From assembly GCA_003650185.1 (NCBI GenBank), contig QMOF01000023.1:1-15235 (forward strand): a stretch of DNA of 15,235 nt, read 5' to 3'. Below, piece by piece: positions 7,733 to 14,982 of this stretch (position 1 is its first letter; each line of letters opens with the position of its first letter). The DNA comes from Chloroflexota bacterium. Its GTDB lineage: Bacteria > Chloroflexota > Dehalococcoidia > UBA2247 > RBG-13-53-26. The translations under genes were made by a program, and so were the position numbers. The notes beneath the pieces were generated by a model. The model made no database searches. It had not been told where the DNA came from and was given only the letters and a program-made list of their open reading frames with translations.

Positions 7733-7762
7733 TTGACCCCGCTGCGTGGCGACCGATATAAT
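7733..7762 (+). promoter_or_regulatory. Sigma70-type promoter overlapping the apparent gene start
   Basis: TTGACC (7733-7738) and a perfect TATAAT (7757-7762) are separated by 18 bases. Transcription would begin near 7769. The possible starts at 7746 (GTG) and 7761 (ATG) would then be upstream of the message, which points to the ATG at 7785 as the real start. Confidence 0.6.
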
Positions 7763-7784
7763 GGCTTCACAGCGTGACGCCAGC

Positions 7785-8576
7785 ATGTTAACGGTCAAAG
7801 AGGTCAACAGCACGTTCGCCGAAAGAGGTCTGGGCGTCAAGCTCCCGCTCCCCGATCACTTCGTGGTGAAGGCTCTCGACGTGCTTGAGAAAAGGGATGT
7901 ACCGGGTGGTATGGGGTTGCTGCTAAGCGTCCGCTTTATCAACGACCAGCAAGAGGAAGTCTCTGACATTTTCTTCTGTGAAGGAGAAGTCAAGGGAAGA
8001 CGCAGAAAAGCACCGCAGGCAGTCGAACTCAAGCATCTGCCCAAGTCTCAGCTTCTACCTCACCGCTCGACAGACAGCTTCGCGAGCGACGATGAGGCTC
8101 GGACTTACATTGCAGAAGCCTTCTCTCACCTGCTTCAGGACAAGGGGTACCAGCCTGTTGATCACGAAGCCGTTGACCTGTGCTTCGAGGACCGCGGCGA
8201 CCGGTTTTATCTCAATCTGGCAGTCCGCTGCGATGATGCGGCCCTCGAAAAGGCAAAGGAAATGGCCGAGCTGCGACTCAAGGAAGGTGTCGACCACGAA
8301 TATGGCCTGGCTATGCTTGCTTTTCAGGAATCACTGGGCGTCCCGCTCCTGCATCAGGACCGCTGGATGTTCCGAAACACTGAATACCTGGCGGCAAACC
8401 GCATTGGCATCTACGCGGTGGACAACTGGAACCCGAACCTGATCTACGGATTCACCATCTACCCCCAGTCGAGGGAGCTCAAGAGGTACTTCATGGTCAC
8501 TGCATCACAGTGGCAAATGGTGCGGCAGCGCTATGTAGCTGGCAGAAGCCAGAGAAGGAGAGAGTCGGAGCTTTAA
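7785..8576 (+). CDS. Protein of unknown function
   Basis: I do not recognise this protein, which has 263 residues from the ATG at 7785. It is soluble by appearance, with no signal peptide or membrane helix. The N-terminal third has alternating strands (VVKALDVLEKR, GLLLSVRFINDQ). A middle segment is charged and helical (about 160-185). The C-terminal third is rich in aromatic residues, including DRWMFRNTEYLAANRIGIYA and a WNPNLIYGFTIYP stretch that looks conserved. The tail is basic (RSQRRRE). The frame is open further upstream to a GTG at 7746, but a strong promoter overlaps those codons, so the later ATG is preferred even though no clear ribosome site precedes it; the message would have a very short leader of about 16 bases. 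It is divergent from the M50 protease gene. Confidence 0.75.
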   Translation: MLTVKEVNSTFAERGLGVKLPLPDHFVVKALDVLEKRDVPGGMGLLLSVRFINDQQEEVSDIFFCEGEVKGRRRKAPQAVELKHLPKSQLLPHRSTDSFASDDEARTYIAEAFSHLLQDKGYQPVDHEAVDLCFEDRGDRFYLNLAVRCDDAALEKAKEMAELRLKEGVDHEYGLAMLAFQESLGVPLLHQDRWMFRNTEYLAANRIGIYAVDNWNPNLIYGFTIYPQSRELKRYFMVTASQWQMVRQRYVAGRSQRRRESEL

Positions 8577-8977
8577 GCTTGCTCACGTGCCCCGACGCTG
8601 TCGCCCGCCACCCAGGCCGCAAGCTATGAGGTGCCTCCATGAGGTCAACGCCAGGTCAGATAGTATCTGAGCTCCTCCGCGCGCCGGGGCTGTTAACCCC
8701 CCGCAACATGCTCCCGGCTGCGCTGATACCCGCGCATCCTCTCTAGCTTTTGGGTACGGACACCCAACATAAATGGGTACAACCCTAATTGCCCCAGTGC
8801 ACCGCCTCTCATTATGATGACGTAGCCAGAAGAGAAGGCCGTTCCACCTCGCATGCAACCGGAAGGGAGGGCCGGCTAGTTGTCGACTCGTCTGGAAACA
8901 GGTCTGGCTGCTGACACAGATAGTGCGCTGCTGCCGAGTGGCCCAGGTGAGGCGCACTAACGCAGGGGAGGACAACC
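8577..8977. other. Gene-free stretch upstream of the repeat protein
   Basis: These 400 bases contain no credible gene. The open frame on the minus strand (8583-8975) has no family features or good start. A 6-bp inverted repeat (TTGGGT/ACCCAA, 8750-8767) lies in it without a T-tract, so it is not a classical terminator. The right end holds a weak promoter-like pair and the ribosome site GGGGAGG (8965-8971) of the next gene. Confidence 0.55.
8789..8818 (+). promoter_or_regulatory. Possible promoter of the TIG/collagen repeat gene
   Basis: TTGCCC (8789-8794) and TATGAT (8813-8818) are 18 bases apart, matching the consensus at four and five of six positions. Transcription from here would give a leader of about 150 bases. 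This is the best pair in the gap but is not strong. Confidence 0.3.
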
Positions 8978-11827
8978 ATGGCTGAGACGATTATCGCCTC
9001 TATTGTCCCCGACTCCGCACCAGCCGGTACCCTGGTAGCGTTGTCCGGGATGGTCAGCACACCGGATGGTGAGTACCGTATCCACTGGGACTCGACTGAC
9101 CAGGAGCCGCTGAAGGTGGGCAGAGCCAACGGGAACCACGTGTCTGAGATGCTCGTCGTCCCGGCCGTGCTAAGCGGGCACTACCGCGTATTCCTGGAGG
9201 ACTCGGCAACCAGAGAGATCAGCGGAGCCCGTTTCACCGTCGTTCCCAAGATCGAACTGGACACGGCTACCGGGCCAGTCGGCACGAAAGTGACGGTCTC
9301 AGGCACCAATTTCCCTCCGGGAGTTGTTTCCGTCAGGTACGATGAGCACGAGGTCGCACTCGCTGACGTCGGCCAGGACAGGGCTTTCCGGGCAGATTTC
9401 ATGGTGCCATCCAGCGTGGCTGGCGAGCACCGCATAACCACAAGCCCGGCGTCAACCACGCAGCTATTCGTGGTAACCCCCAGGATCGCCATCGACCGCG
9501 ACACAGGCAATGCCCACACCGAGATCAATGTTAAAGGCACCGGTTTTCCAACCCGGGAGATATCCATCAAGTACGACGATCAACATCTGGCCTCGGCCAC
9601 TGCAAACGAGCGCGGCGAGTTTGAAGCATCTCTCACAGTCCCGGCGGGCATCACCGGGATCCACAGAATAACGACGGAACCGCAGTCCAGCGTCGAGCTA
9701 TTTCACCTTCTGCCAAGGATCGCCCTCGTTGACCCCGTTGCCGGGATGGTCGGAACGGCTGTCACTGTCCAGGGAGAGAACTTCGAGCCGGGCAGGACTA
9801 TCGCTATCAGGTACAACGACAAAGAGGTGGCTGCGGCCAGGACGGAGGGCGACGGTAGCTTCCAGGCCGCCTTCACTGTACCTCCCAGTGCCAGCGGGAA
9901 GCAGCTACTCACCACCGACCCGCCTTCAACCGAGCAGACTTTCACCATTATCCCCAGAATGGTCATACAGCCTTCCAGCGGACGAGTAGGGCTTGAAGCG
10001 GAGGCCATTGCCACTGGCTTTGAACCGGGAAGGACGGTCTCCCTCCGGTTCAATGACATGGAGGTGACCACCGCCACCGCTGATGAGCAGGGCAACTTTC
10101 GGGCTACATTCGCCATACCACCAAGCGCTGCTGGAGAGCACGTGGTGACCACTGAGCCGCCTTCGACGGAGCAGCGCATCAGCGTAAGCCCGGAGCTCGT
10201 TCTGAGTCCGGTCAGCGGACCTGTGGGCACGCAGGTGGAGGCCAGAGCCGCCGGGTTTGGGCCGGGGCAGCGCGTTTCTGTGAGATATGACGACAGGGAG
10301 GTCGCTGTTGCTGTTGCTGACCAACAGGGCGGCTTCCAGGTCGACTTTGCTGTGCCCCCCAGCACTAACGGGCAGCATGAAGTGACCACTGAGCCGGGGT
10401 CAACCAACGAGAGTTTCACTGTAATGCCGAGCTTCTCCATAGAACCGGACAGCGGGCCTGTGGCCACAAGGGTAGAGGTACGCGCCGCTGGCTTTGCGCC
10501 GTGGAAGAGGGTCTCGCTGAGGTACGATGACAAGGAAGCCACCACCGCCAGCACCGATGGAGAGGGAAGCTTGCAGGCCTCGTTCGCTGTCCCTCGTGGT
10601 GCAGCAGGACAACACAAGGTCAGCACTGAGCCCCCGTCGGTTGAGCAGGCATTCCACGTTATTCCCAAGATGCGTATAGACCCCTGTAGGGGCCCTGTGG
10701 GAACAGAGGTAAATGTCATTGCCACCGGTTTCAGCGCCGACAAAAGGGTCTCGATCAGATACGACGACAGGGAGGTAACCACGGCGACTACCGACGGCGA
10801 AGGCAGCTTCCAGGCCACATTTGCGCTGCCGCCGGGCACTCGGGGTGCCCACAAAGTAACAACGGAGCCTCCCTCATCTGAGGACGTCTTTACTGTAGAC
10901 CCCAACGTCATCATCGAGCCTGCCACCGGACCTGTGGGGACAGAAGTGACCGTTACTGGAACAGGTTTCTCACCCGGGGATATTGTCCTCAAGTATGACG
11001 CCGAACAGGTGGCAGTGGCGACGGCCGATGAGCGGGGTAGCTTTCGGACCAGTTTCGCGATTCCATCCGGTTGCGCCGGAGAGCACCGCATAACGACGAG
11101 CCAGGAGGCAGGCGCGAAGACCTTCGTAGTCACACCCAGGCTAGCCGTATCACCCAACGCCGGTCCTGTGGGGACCAGGATCACTGTCACCGCCGCCGGA
11201 TTGCCGGAGGGGGCGATCTCGGTGCATTACGATGGAGTAGAAGTGGCCAAGGCTACTTCTAGTGACAGGGGAAACCTTGAGTGTAACTTCGCTGTGCCTC
11301 GGAGCGTGGCCGGAGAGCATAAGATAACTACCAGGCCCACCTCGATGACCGAGGTATTCAACGTAATACCCAGCCTGATGCTTACGCCCACCAGGGGAAT
11401 CGGGGTAGCCACAGTCAGCGGCGAAGGTTTCCCGGGCGGGACAATGGTCAGAGTAGACGTCGACGCGCTTGAAGTCCCCACCATTCCAGTCCACGTTTCG
11501 ACTGATCCTCGCGGTAGCTTTGCAGCCCTGGTCACATTGCCATCAAGTACCCCGGGTAACTACACCGTCTCTGCGGAGAGCGGGGGTGGCATGGCGTCGG
11601 CGACTTTCCATCTTGTCGACAGCCGCGGACCGAAGGGCGATAAGGGGGATATGGGACCCCAAGGCCCCAGAGGCGATCCGGGTCCGCAGGGCCCTCCGGG
11701 GCCGGCCGGCGAGAAGGGAGAGCCCGGTCCCCCGGGCGAGAAAGGCGACCCAGGGCCACCCGGGCCCCCCGGACCGCTACCTGAGAAGCGCAGAGGGATT
11801 TTCTCGATTTTCAGTCGGCGTGGTTGA
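8978..11827 (+). CDS. Eleven Ig/TIG-like repeats with C-terminal collagen-like tract
   Basis: The 949-residue protein is almost wholly repetitive. A divergent first unit (1-89) is followed by nine regular units of about 79 residues (90-797) and an eleventh divergent unit (798-883). The regular unit reads P-x-hydrophobic..GPVGT.V.V...GF.PG..V.. RYDD.EV..A.AD..G.F.A.F.VP...AG.H..TT.P.S....F.V, an Ig-like TIG/IPT-type sandwich. Residues 884-934 are 17 uninterrupted Gly-X-Y triplets, rich in GPP, GDK and GEK, which should form a trimeric collagen helix. The last 15 residues are basic and hydrophobic ([13 protein letters not shown]). Such proteins are normally surface fibres, yet the N-terminus ([14 protein letters not shown]) is no signal peptide. 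The start is well fixed by GGGGAGG (8965-8971) and by a stop codon in frame at 8948. Function unknown; adhesion or a structural role is an inference. Confidence 0.9.
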   Translation: MAETIIASIVPDSAPAGTLVALSGMVSTPDGEYRIHWDSTDQEPLKVGRANGNHVSEMLVVPAVLSGHYRVFLEDSATREISGARFTVVPKIELDTATGPVGTKVTVSGTNFPPGVVSVRYDEHEVALADVGQDRAFRADFMVPSSVAGEHRITTSPASTTQLFVVTPRIAIDRDTGNAHTEINVKGTGFPTREISIKYDDQHLASATANERGEFEASLTVPAGITGIHRITTEPQSSVELFHLLPRIALVDPVAGMVGTAVTVQGENFEPGRTIAIRYNDKEVAAARTEGDGSFQAAFTVPPSASGKQLLTTDPPSTEQTFTIIPRMVIQPSSGRVGLEAEAIATGFEPGRTVSLRFNDMEVTTATADEQGNFRATFAIPPSAAGEHVVTTEPPSTEQRISVSPELVLSPVSGPVGTQVEARAAGFGPGQRVSVRYDDREVAVAVADQQGGFQVDFAVPPSTNGQHEVTTEPGSTNESFTVMPSFSIEPDSGPVATRVEVRAAGFAPWKRVSLRYDDKEATTASTDGEGSLQASFAVPRGAAGQHKVSTEPPSVEQAFHVIPKMRIDPCRGPVGTEVNVIATGFSADKRVSIRYDDREVTTATTDGEGSFQATFALPPGTRGAHKVTTEPPSSEDVFTVDPNVIIEPATGPVGTEVTVTGTGFSPGDIVLKYDAEQVAVATADERGSFRTSFAIPSGCAGEHRITTSQEAGAKTFVVTPRLAVSPNAGPVGTRITVTAAGLPEGAISVHYDGVEVAKATSSDRGNLECNFAVPRSVAGEHKITTRPTSMTEVFNVIPSLMLTPTRGIGVATVSGEGFPGGTMVRVDVDALEVPTIPVHVSTDPRGSFAALVTLPSSTPGNYTVSAESGGGMASATFHLVDSRGPKGDKGDMGPQGPRGDPGPQGPPGPAGEKGEPGPPGEKGDPGPPGPPGPLPEKRRGIFSIFSRRG
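9245..11368 (+). repeat. Nine regular Ig/TIG-like coding repeats
   Basis: These bases encode residues 90-797, nine tandem units of about 236 bases. Protein similarity between units is obvious, with the GPVGT, YDD.EV and TTEPPS blocks recurring. The DNA copies have diverged, which suggests old duplication rather than recent expansion. Units 4-8 are closest to one another. Confidence 0.85.
11627..11779 (+). repeat. Collagen-like Gly-X-Y coding repeat (17 triplets)
   Basis: A 9-base periodicity (GGN-NNN-NNN) encodes 17 consecutive Gly-X-Y triplets without interruption. Charged K-G-D and K-G-E steps alternate with Gly-Pro-Pro. Bacterial collagens use such ionic steps in place of hydroxyproline to stabilise the triple helix. 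Confidence 0.9.
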
Positions 11828-11889
11828 CACACCGGTTGAATGCGGGACGCCCGATACCACGCTGCTCGCCCGGGTGGAAAGGCTTCGGA

Positions 11890-11907
11890 TCGGGTGAGGG
11901 CACCCGA
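11890..11907 (+). terminator. Possible hairpin terminator after the repeat gene
   Basis: TCGGGTG and CACCCGA form a perfect 7-bp stem around a four-base loop (AGGG), 63 bases after the stop codon. No T-tract follows, so it is not a classical intrinsic terminator; it may instead stabilise the 3' end. The rest of the gap to the next gene holds only a promoter. Confidence 0.3.
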
Positions 11908-12037
11908 CATCCACGGAAAGGCCCGCCTGGAACGTAGCATTTCAACCTGTCCAACTCGTGTTGCCGCAGCAATGGCGCAGAAAGGTGAGAAGCGGCGTCT
12001 CCACGCCAGTCGCTGGTCCTGGGGCGAGCGTTTTCCC

Positions 12038-12067
12038 TTGAGCCACGCCAGAGAAGTGCGGTATAAT
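12038..12067 (+). promoter_or_regulatory. Sigma70-type promoter of the zinc ribbon gene
   Basis: TTGAGC (12038-12043) and a perfect TATAAT (12062-12067) are 18 bases apart. Transcription would begin near 12074, giving a leader of about 23 bases before the ATG at 12097. Confidence 0.55.
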
Positions 12068-12096
12068 GGGCCTGAAGGAAAAGCGGCCACTATAAC

Positions 12097-12330
12097 ATGC
12101 CTATCTACGAGTACTTCTGCTCCGGTTGCCAGTCCAGGTTTGAGTTGCTGCGTTCGATAAGCTGCGCTGATCAGGACGCGCCGTGCCCCAGGTGCAGCGC
12201 CGCTGCCCGGCGTATACCGTCCACCTTCAGCGCCTTCAACAAGTCCGGCGATTCAGGCACAACGCCCGTAGCTGGTACTGGAAGCTCCTGTAGCGGCTGC
12301 ACGGCTTCGACGTGCACCGGCTGCCACTAG
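12097..12330 (+). CDS. FmdB-family zinc ribbon protein
   Basis: The 77-residue protein begins with [11 protein letters not shown], the hallmark of FmdB-type zinc ribbons, and has two CxxC knuckles (C8/C11 and C30/C33) that should bind one zinc. The C-terminal tail is rich in Gly, Ser and Cys ([15 protein letters not shown]), as in many members. FmdB proteins were first named as putative regulators of amidase or formamidase genes, but their actual role is poorly known. No clear ribosome site precedes the ATG. The gene has its own promoter and is followed by hypA after 106 bases. Confidence 0.85.
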   Translation: MPIYEYFCSGCQSRFELLRSISCADQDAPCPRCSAAARRIPSTFSAFNKSGDSGTTPVAGTGSSCSGCTASTCTGCH

Positions 12331-12336
12331 GATCGA

Positions 12337-12350
12337 GTCCGGTACCGGAC
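12337..12350. promoter_or_regulatory. Perfect 14-base palindrome between zinc ribbon gene and hypA
   Basis: GTCCGGTACCGGAC reads identically on both strands and lies seven bases after the zinc ribbon stop codon. It could fold as a short hairpin (5-bp stem, 4-base loop) at the end of that message, or bind a dimeric regulator. No T-tract follows. Confidence 0.3.
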
Positions 12351-12363
12351 CGAATCCCAGGTT

Positions 12364-12377
12364 ATGATTGTTATCAT
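12364..12377. promoter_or_regulatory. FNR/CRP-like operator upstream of hypA
   Basis: ATGAT-TGTT-ATCAT is a perfect inverted repeat with a four-base spacer. Its inner core TGAT-N4-ATCA is that of the FNR consensus (TTGAT-N4-ATCAA), differing only at the outermost pair. If TAGACT (12400-12405) is the -10 box, transcription begins near 12412 and the site is centred at exactly -41.5, the class II activator position. Anaerobic control of hyp genes by FNR is known in E. coli. Confidence 0.4.
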
Positions 12378-12436
12378 CGGACAGGCCCCTGGCCTTCGGT
12401 AGACTACGGGGTACTCATTGCCCTGAACCCTGAGAG

Positions 12437-12778
12437 ATGCACGAGCTGGCTGTCACACAGAGTATGCTGGACTTGGTGCTGGAAGAGGCAAAGAAGGCCG
12501 GAGCCTCGAGGGTACAGAAGATCAACATCGTCCTGGGGAACCTGTCAGGCATCGTCGGCGATTCGGTGGAGTTCTACTTCCAGTTCCTGAGCAAAGATAC
12601 CATAGCCGAGGGGGCCAGCCTCAGCTTCGACACCCGTCCGACGCAGGCACGTTGCCGCGGCTGCGGACATTTGTTCCCGCTCCAGGAATCACAGTGGGTC
12701 TGCCCGCGCTGCGCTGACAGCGCCCTGGAGATCGCGGCCGGAAACGAACTCTACGTCGACAGCATAGAGGTGGAATGA
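12437..12778 (+). CDS. hypA: Hydrogenase nickel-insertion protein HypA
   Basis: The 113-residue protein is a full-length HypA. The N-terminal MHELAVTQSML carries the nickel ligand H2. The zinc domain has C73xxC76 and C89xxC92. The C-terminal VDSIEVE is also typical. HypA works with HypB to deliver nickel to the large subunit of NiFe-hydrogenases in the cytoplasm. It is followed 50 bases later by hypB. No hydrogenase structural gene is in the window, so the target enzyme is encoded elsewhere. A purine-rich GAGAG precedes the ATG. Confidence 0.96.
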   Translation: MHELAVTQSMLDLVLEEAKKAGASRVQKINIVLGNLSGIVGDSVEFYFQFLSKDTIAEGASLSFDTRPTQARCRGCGHLFPLQESQWVCPRCADSALEIAAGNELYVDSIEVE

Positions 12779-12828
12779 GATAGCCGTCGCCTCGAGCGCC
12801 GGAGTCTTTGAGAGGGAGCGCGCTACAA

Positions 12829-13476
12829 ATGGAAATCAAGGTGGTCAAAGATATCCTTAGTGTCAATGATCAGATGGCTGAGAGAAACAGAGCTGTGTTC
12901 GAGGCCAAAGGACTATCAGTCATCAATATCATGTCGTCGCCGGGTTCAGGCAAGACCAGCCTCATCCTGGAGACGGTGAGACGGTTGAAAGGCAAAGTCG
13001 GCATGGCAGTAGTTGAGGGTGACATAAGCTCGAGCATAGACGCCGAGAAGATAAGCCAGGAGCAGGTACCGGTGGTGCAGATAAACACCGGCGGCGAGTG
13101 CCACCTCGATGCTGGCATGATAAACCGGGCACTGGATAGCTTACCCCTGGACGACATCCGTCTGTTGCTGATCGAAAATGTCGGCAACCTGGTCTGCCCG
13201 GGGGAGTTCAACCTGGGCGAGAGCAAGAAGGTGCTGATCTTGAGCGTCCCAGAGGGAGACGACAAGGTCTACAAGTACCCTTTGATGTTCAGCATCGCTG
13301 ACCTTGTTCTGGTGAACAAGGTCGATCTCCTGGCCTATACCAGATTCGATGTCGAGCGCCTGACCGGGGCGGTCAGAGCCATAAACCAGAGAGCTGAGGT
13401 ACTGCGGGTATCGTGCACAACCGGCGAGGGGATCGACGATTGGGTCTCCTGGGTTCAGGCTAACCTTGGGCTCTAA
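12829..13476 (+). CDS. hypB: Hydrogenase nickel-insertion GTPase HypB
   Basis: HypB is a SIMIBI-class GTPase that drives nickel transfer to NiFe-hydrogenase. From the ATG at 12829 it has 215 residues. Visible motifs are the P-loop PGSGKT (residues 38-43), EGD, and the guanine-specifying NKVD. The G-domain metal site C92/H93 and C124 (GECHLD and NLVCP) corresponds to Cys166/His167 and Cys198 of the E. coli protein. The N-terminal CxxCxxC nickel site and histidine-rich stretch found in some HypB proteins are absent, so this is the short form. The ATG is chosen over an upstream TTG (12808) because GAGGGAG (12812-12818) is a fitting ribosome site. Its stop codon overlaps that of the convergent gene by two bases. 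Confidence 0.95.
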   Translation: MEIKVVKDILSVNDQMAERNRAVFEAKGLSVINIMSSPGSGKTSLILETVRRLKGKVGMAVVEGDISSSIDAEKISQEQVPVVQINTGGECHLDAGMINRALDSLPLDDIRLLLIENVGNLVCPGEFNLGESKKVLILSVPEGDDKVYKYPLMFSIADLVLVNKVDLLAYTRFDVERLTGAVRAINQRAEVLRVSCTTGEGIDDWVSWVQANLGL

Positions 13477-14276
13477 CGGCAGACTTGCCGTTCAATCTCG
13501 GCCACTCTAGCCACGTTGGCGACTTCCTCTTCTTCAAACGGGGTGTCGAACCAGGTATCCAGTATCTCCCCAGCCATTGTCGGTGAGGTGTAGCTCAGGC
13601 CCATGACCAGGATGTTGGCCAGGTTCCACTTGCGCGCTCCGGCTGCGACGGCCGCGCTGGGACAGAGCGCCGCTCTCACCCCGGGGATCTTGTTCGCTGC
13701 CAGCGAAACGCCTGTTCCAGTCCAGCAGAACAAGATGCCCTCGTCGCTTTCGCCCGAGGCCACGCTTCTGGCTACCTTCTCGGCCACCTCCGGCCAGGGA
13801 GCAACATCGAAAAGCCTGTAGCGAATACCTTTGGCCTCCAGGTATTGCGTCACGCTGTCAACCAGAGGGGTATGCTCATCGGTGCCCACAGCGACGCTCT
13901 CCACGCTACCCTCTACCCTCTGCATCACCACCTCCGTGTCGGAGACCGCTTCAAACACTCGCGGGTCGTTTATCACTCTTCCCACGATGTTGACAGGGCT
14001 GGCGGCACGAATCTCGTCTCCCTGGCTGGCCGGGGTCAGCCCGAAAAACACGCAGATGCAGTTGCCATCCGGCCAATAGGCAACATCTCCGAAGCTGACT
14101 ACTTGACGCGCGCTCTCTGCCTCTAGCTTGAGTGGCACCTGGAAGTACACCTCCTGTCCCCACCTCCGCCCCGCACCGCCAAGGGGAAGAGATTCCCAGA
14201 CAGCGTCTGCGGTCTTTGTCGAGTTCAACCAGACGAAAGCCCTCGCCTTTCCTGCAGTGAGCTTTGCCTTCCTCAT
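13473..14276 (-). CDS. Cyclophilin-like domain fused to RpiB/LacAB-like sugar isomerase domain
   Basis: The 267-residue protein joins two domains. Residues about 3-118 match the small cyclophilin-like family typified by Thermotoga TM1367 (RRWGQEVYF, DVAYWPDGNCICVFFG, TPASQGDEIRAASPVNIVGR). Residues about 126-247 match the RpiB/LacA/LacB family, with VAVGTDEHT, the cysteine box GILFCWTGTGVSLAANK (C184) and GARKWNLANIL. In ribose-5-phosphate isomerase B a histidine follows the next conserved cysteine (RAALCH); here that position is P206, and the start motif lacks the SDHAG histidine pattern. Isomerase activity is therefore doubtful. The ATG at 14276 follows GGGGAT; a GTG at 14291 is the alternative. 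It is the last gene of a minus-strand set with mobA and two Nfu-like genes. Confidence 0.85.
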   Translation of the reverse strand: MRKAKLTAGKARAFVWLNSTKTADAVWESLPLGGAGRRWGQEVYFQVPLKLEAESARQVVSFGDVAYWPDGNCICVFFGLTPASQGDEIRAASPVNIVGRVINDPRVFEAVSDTEVVMQRVEGSVESVAVGTDEHTPLVDSVTQYLEAKGIRYRLFDVAPWPEVAEKVARSVASGESDEGILFCWTGTGVSLAANKIPGVRAALCPSAAVAAGARKWNLANILVMGLSYTSPTMAGEILDTWFDTPFEEEEVANVARVAEIERQVCR

Positions 14277-14323
14277 CACATCCCCGCTCACCGGGCCTGC
14301 ACGTTCAACACGCGAAGGCCCAC

Positions 14324-14539
14324 CTAGTCAACAGCGACGACTTCCTTGACCTCGGGGATATCTTCCGTTATCTGCTCTTCGAGCAGAGCGACAATTGTCT
14401 CGCGGGGCATCCCAACAGCACAGGTTGACGCTATCACCCTTACCTTCACTGTGCCGTCGCTCACATCTACCAGTTCAACCGCGTTCACGCCCAGAGCCGG
14501 CTGTATCTTGTCTATTGCCTTTTGCACCCTATCTTCCAT
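14324..14539 (-). CDS. Nfu-like protein with a single cysteine (degenerate cluster site)
   Basis: From the ATG at 14539 this is a 71-residue protein of the NifU C-terminal (Nfu) fold: an EDRVQKAIDKIQPAL helix, the VELVDVSDGTVKVRV strands, then the loop helix. In canonical Nfu the loop is CxxC ([10 protein letters not shown]). Here it reads STCAVGMPRET, so only one cysteine (C40) is left. It cannot form the usual cluster, which bridges two CxxC motifs in a dimer. It may bind a cluster with other ligands, act as a scaffold or have a new role. The ribosome site AAAGGA fits the ATG; a longer reading from a TTG at 14590 is less likely. A canonical Nfu gene lies 80 bases upstream. Confidence 0.78.
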   Translation of the reverse strand: MEDRVQKAIDKIQPALGVNAVELVDVSDGTVKVRVIASTCAVGMPRETIVALLEEQITEDIPEVKEVVAVD

Positions 14540-14619
14540 GGCCCATTGTCCTTTCTCGGATTCCTTGCTTCGGGCCAGCAGATTGGCCAACTAGCGGGCC
14601 AGTGGCGTCTCCCCGTCTG

Positions 14620-14838
14620 CTATACAGCCACCACGTCCTTGATACCCGGCACTTCCTCGCGCAGCACGCGCTCGATACCGTTCCGCAGCGTCATAGTCGC
14701 CATGGGGCAGCCACCGCAAGCGCCGGTCAACCGCAGTGTGACCACACCTTCCTTCACGTCCACCAGCTCTACATCGCCCCCGTCAGCCTGCAAAACAGGC
14801 CTGACTCGTGAAAGCGCCTCTTCTACCTTCTCTCGCAT
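14620..14838 (-). CDS. NifU C-terminal-type Fe-S carrier (Nfu)
   Basis: The 72-residue protein is a stand-alone Nfu domain, which carries a [4Fe-4S] cluster between two subunits and passes it to target enzymes in the cytoplasm. The signature [12 protein letters not shown] is complete (C41 and C44), following [16 protein letters not shown]. The ATG at 14838 has GGAGG five bases upstream; a TTG at 14850 would add four residues. It lies between mobA and the single-cysteine relative on the minus strand, and the two Nfu genes are probably paralogues from a tandem duplication. Confidence 0.92.
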   Translation of the reverse strand: MREKVEEALSRVRPVLQADGGDVELVDVKEGVVTLRLTGACGGCPMATMTLRNGIERVLREEVPGIKDVVAV

Positions 14839-14885
14839 CCTCACCTCCAACTAACCATGCATTGGGTCCTGCCAACCTCCGGGCA

Positions 14886-14936
14886 CACCGACTCTTGCCG
14901 GTGACTGATACCTGCTCGGCCACCAGATATCCGGTG
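14886..14936. promoter_or_regulatory. Inverted repeats in the mobA-nfu gap
   Basis: Two structured elements lie side by side. CACCG/CGGTG (14886-14903) is a 5-bp stem with an eight-base loop. CACCAGATATCCGGTG (14921-14936) is a 16-base palindrome with one mismatched pair. The half CCGGTG occurs in both. They could be a message-processing structure, an operator or the end of the mobA transcript; there is no T-tract on the minus strand. Confidence 0.25.
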
Positions 14937-14982
14937 CCTCGACGGGCTCCACATAAATCTTACGTGTTAACTCGCCTTTTCG

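Noticed and set aside
8750..8767. TTGGGT/ACCCAA hairpin as a terminator
   Set aside because: It has no T-tract, a short stem and lies about 175 bases after the preceding gene.
8583..8975. Minus-strand open frame of 130 codons in the gap before the repeat protein
   Set aside because: Composition is irregular with many Arg, Cys and Trp residues, and no ribosome site or domain is visible.
9703..11190. Open frame of 495 codons on the minus strand opposite the TIG repeats
   Set aside because: Its periodicity is the mirror of the coding repeats on the plus strand; no independent start signal or domain is seen.
8978..11827. Tandem repeats considered as a CRISPR array or other non-coding repeat
   Set aside because: The units are about 236 bases, diverged in DNA and conserved in protein, so they are coding domain repeats.
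11560..12090. Minus-strand open frame with Gly-Pro-rich translation opposite the collagen tract
   Set aside because: The Gly-Pro pattern is the reverse reading of the Gly-X-Y codons; the plus-strand frame is continuous with the TIG repeats and has the correct start.
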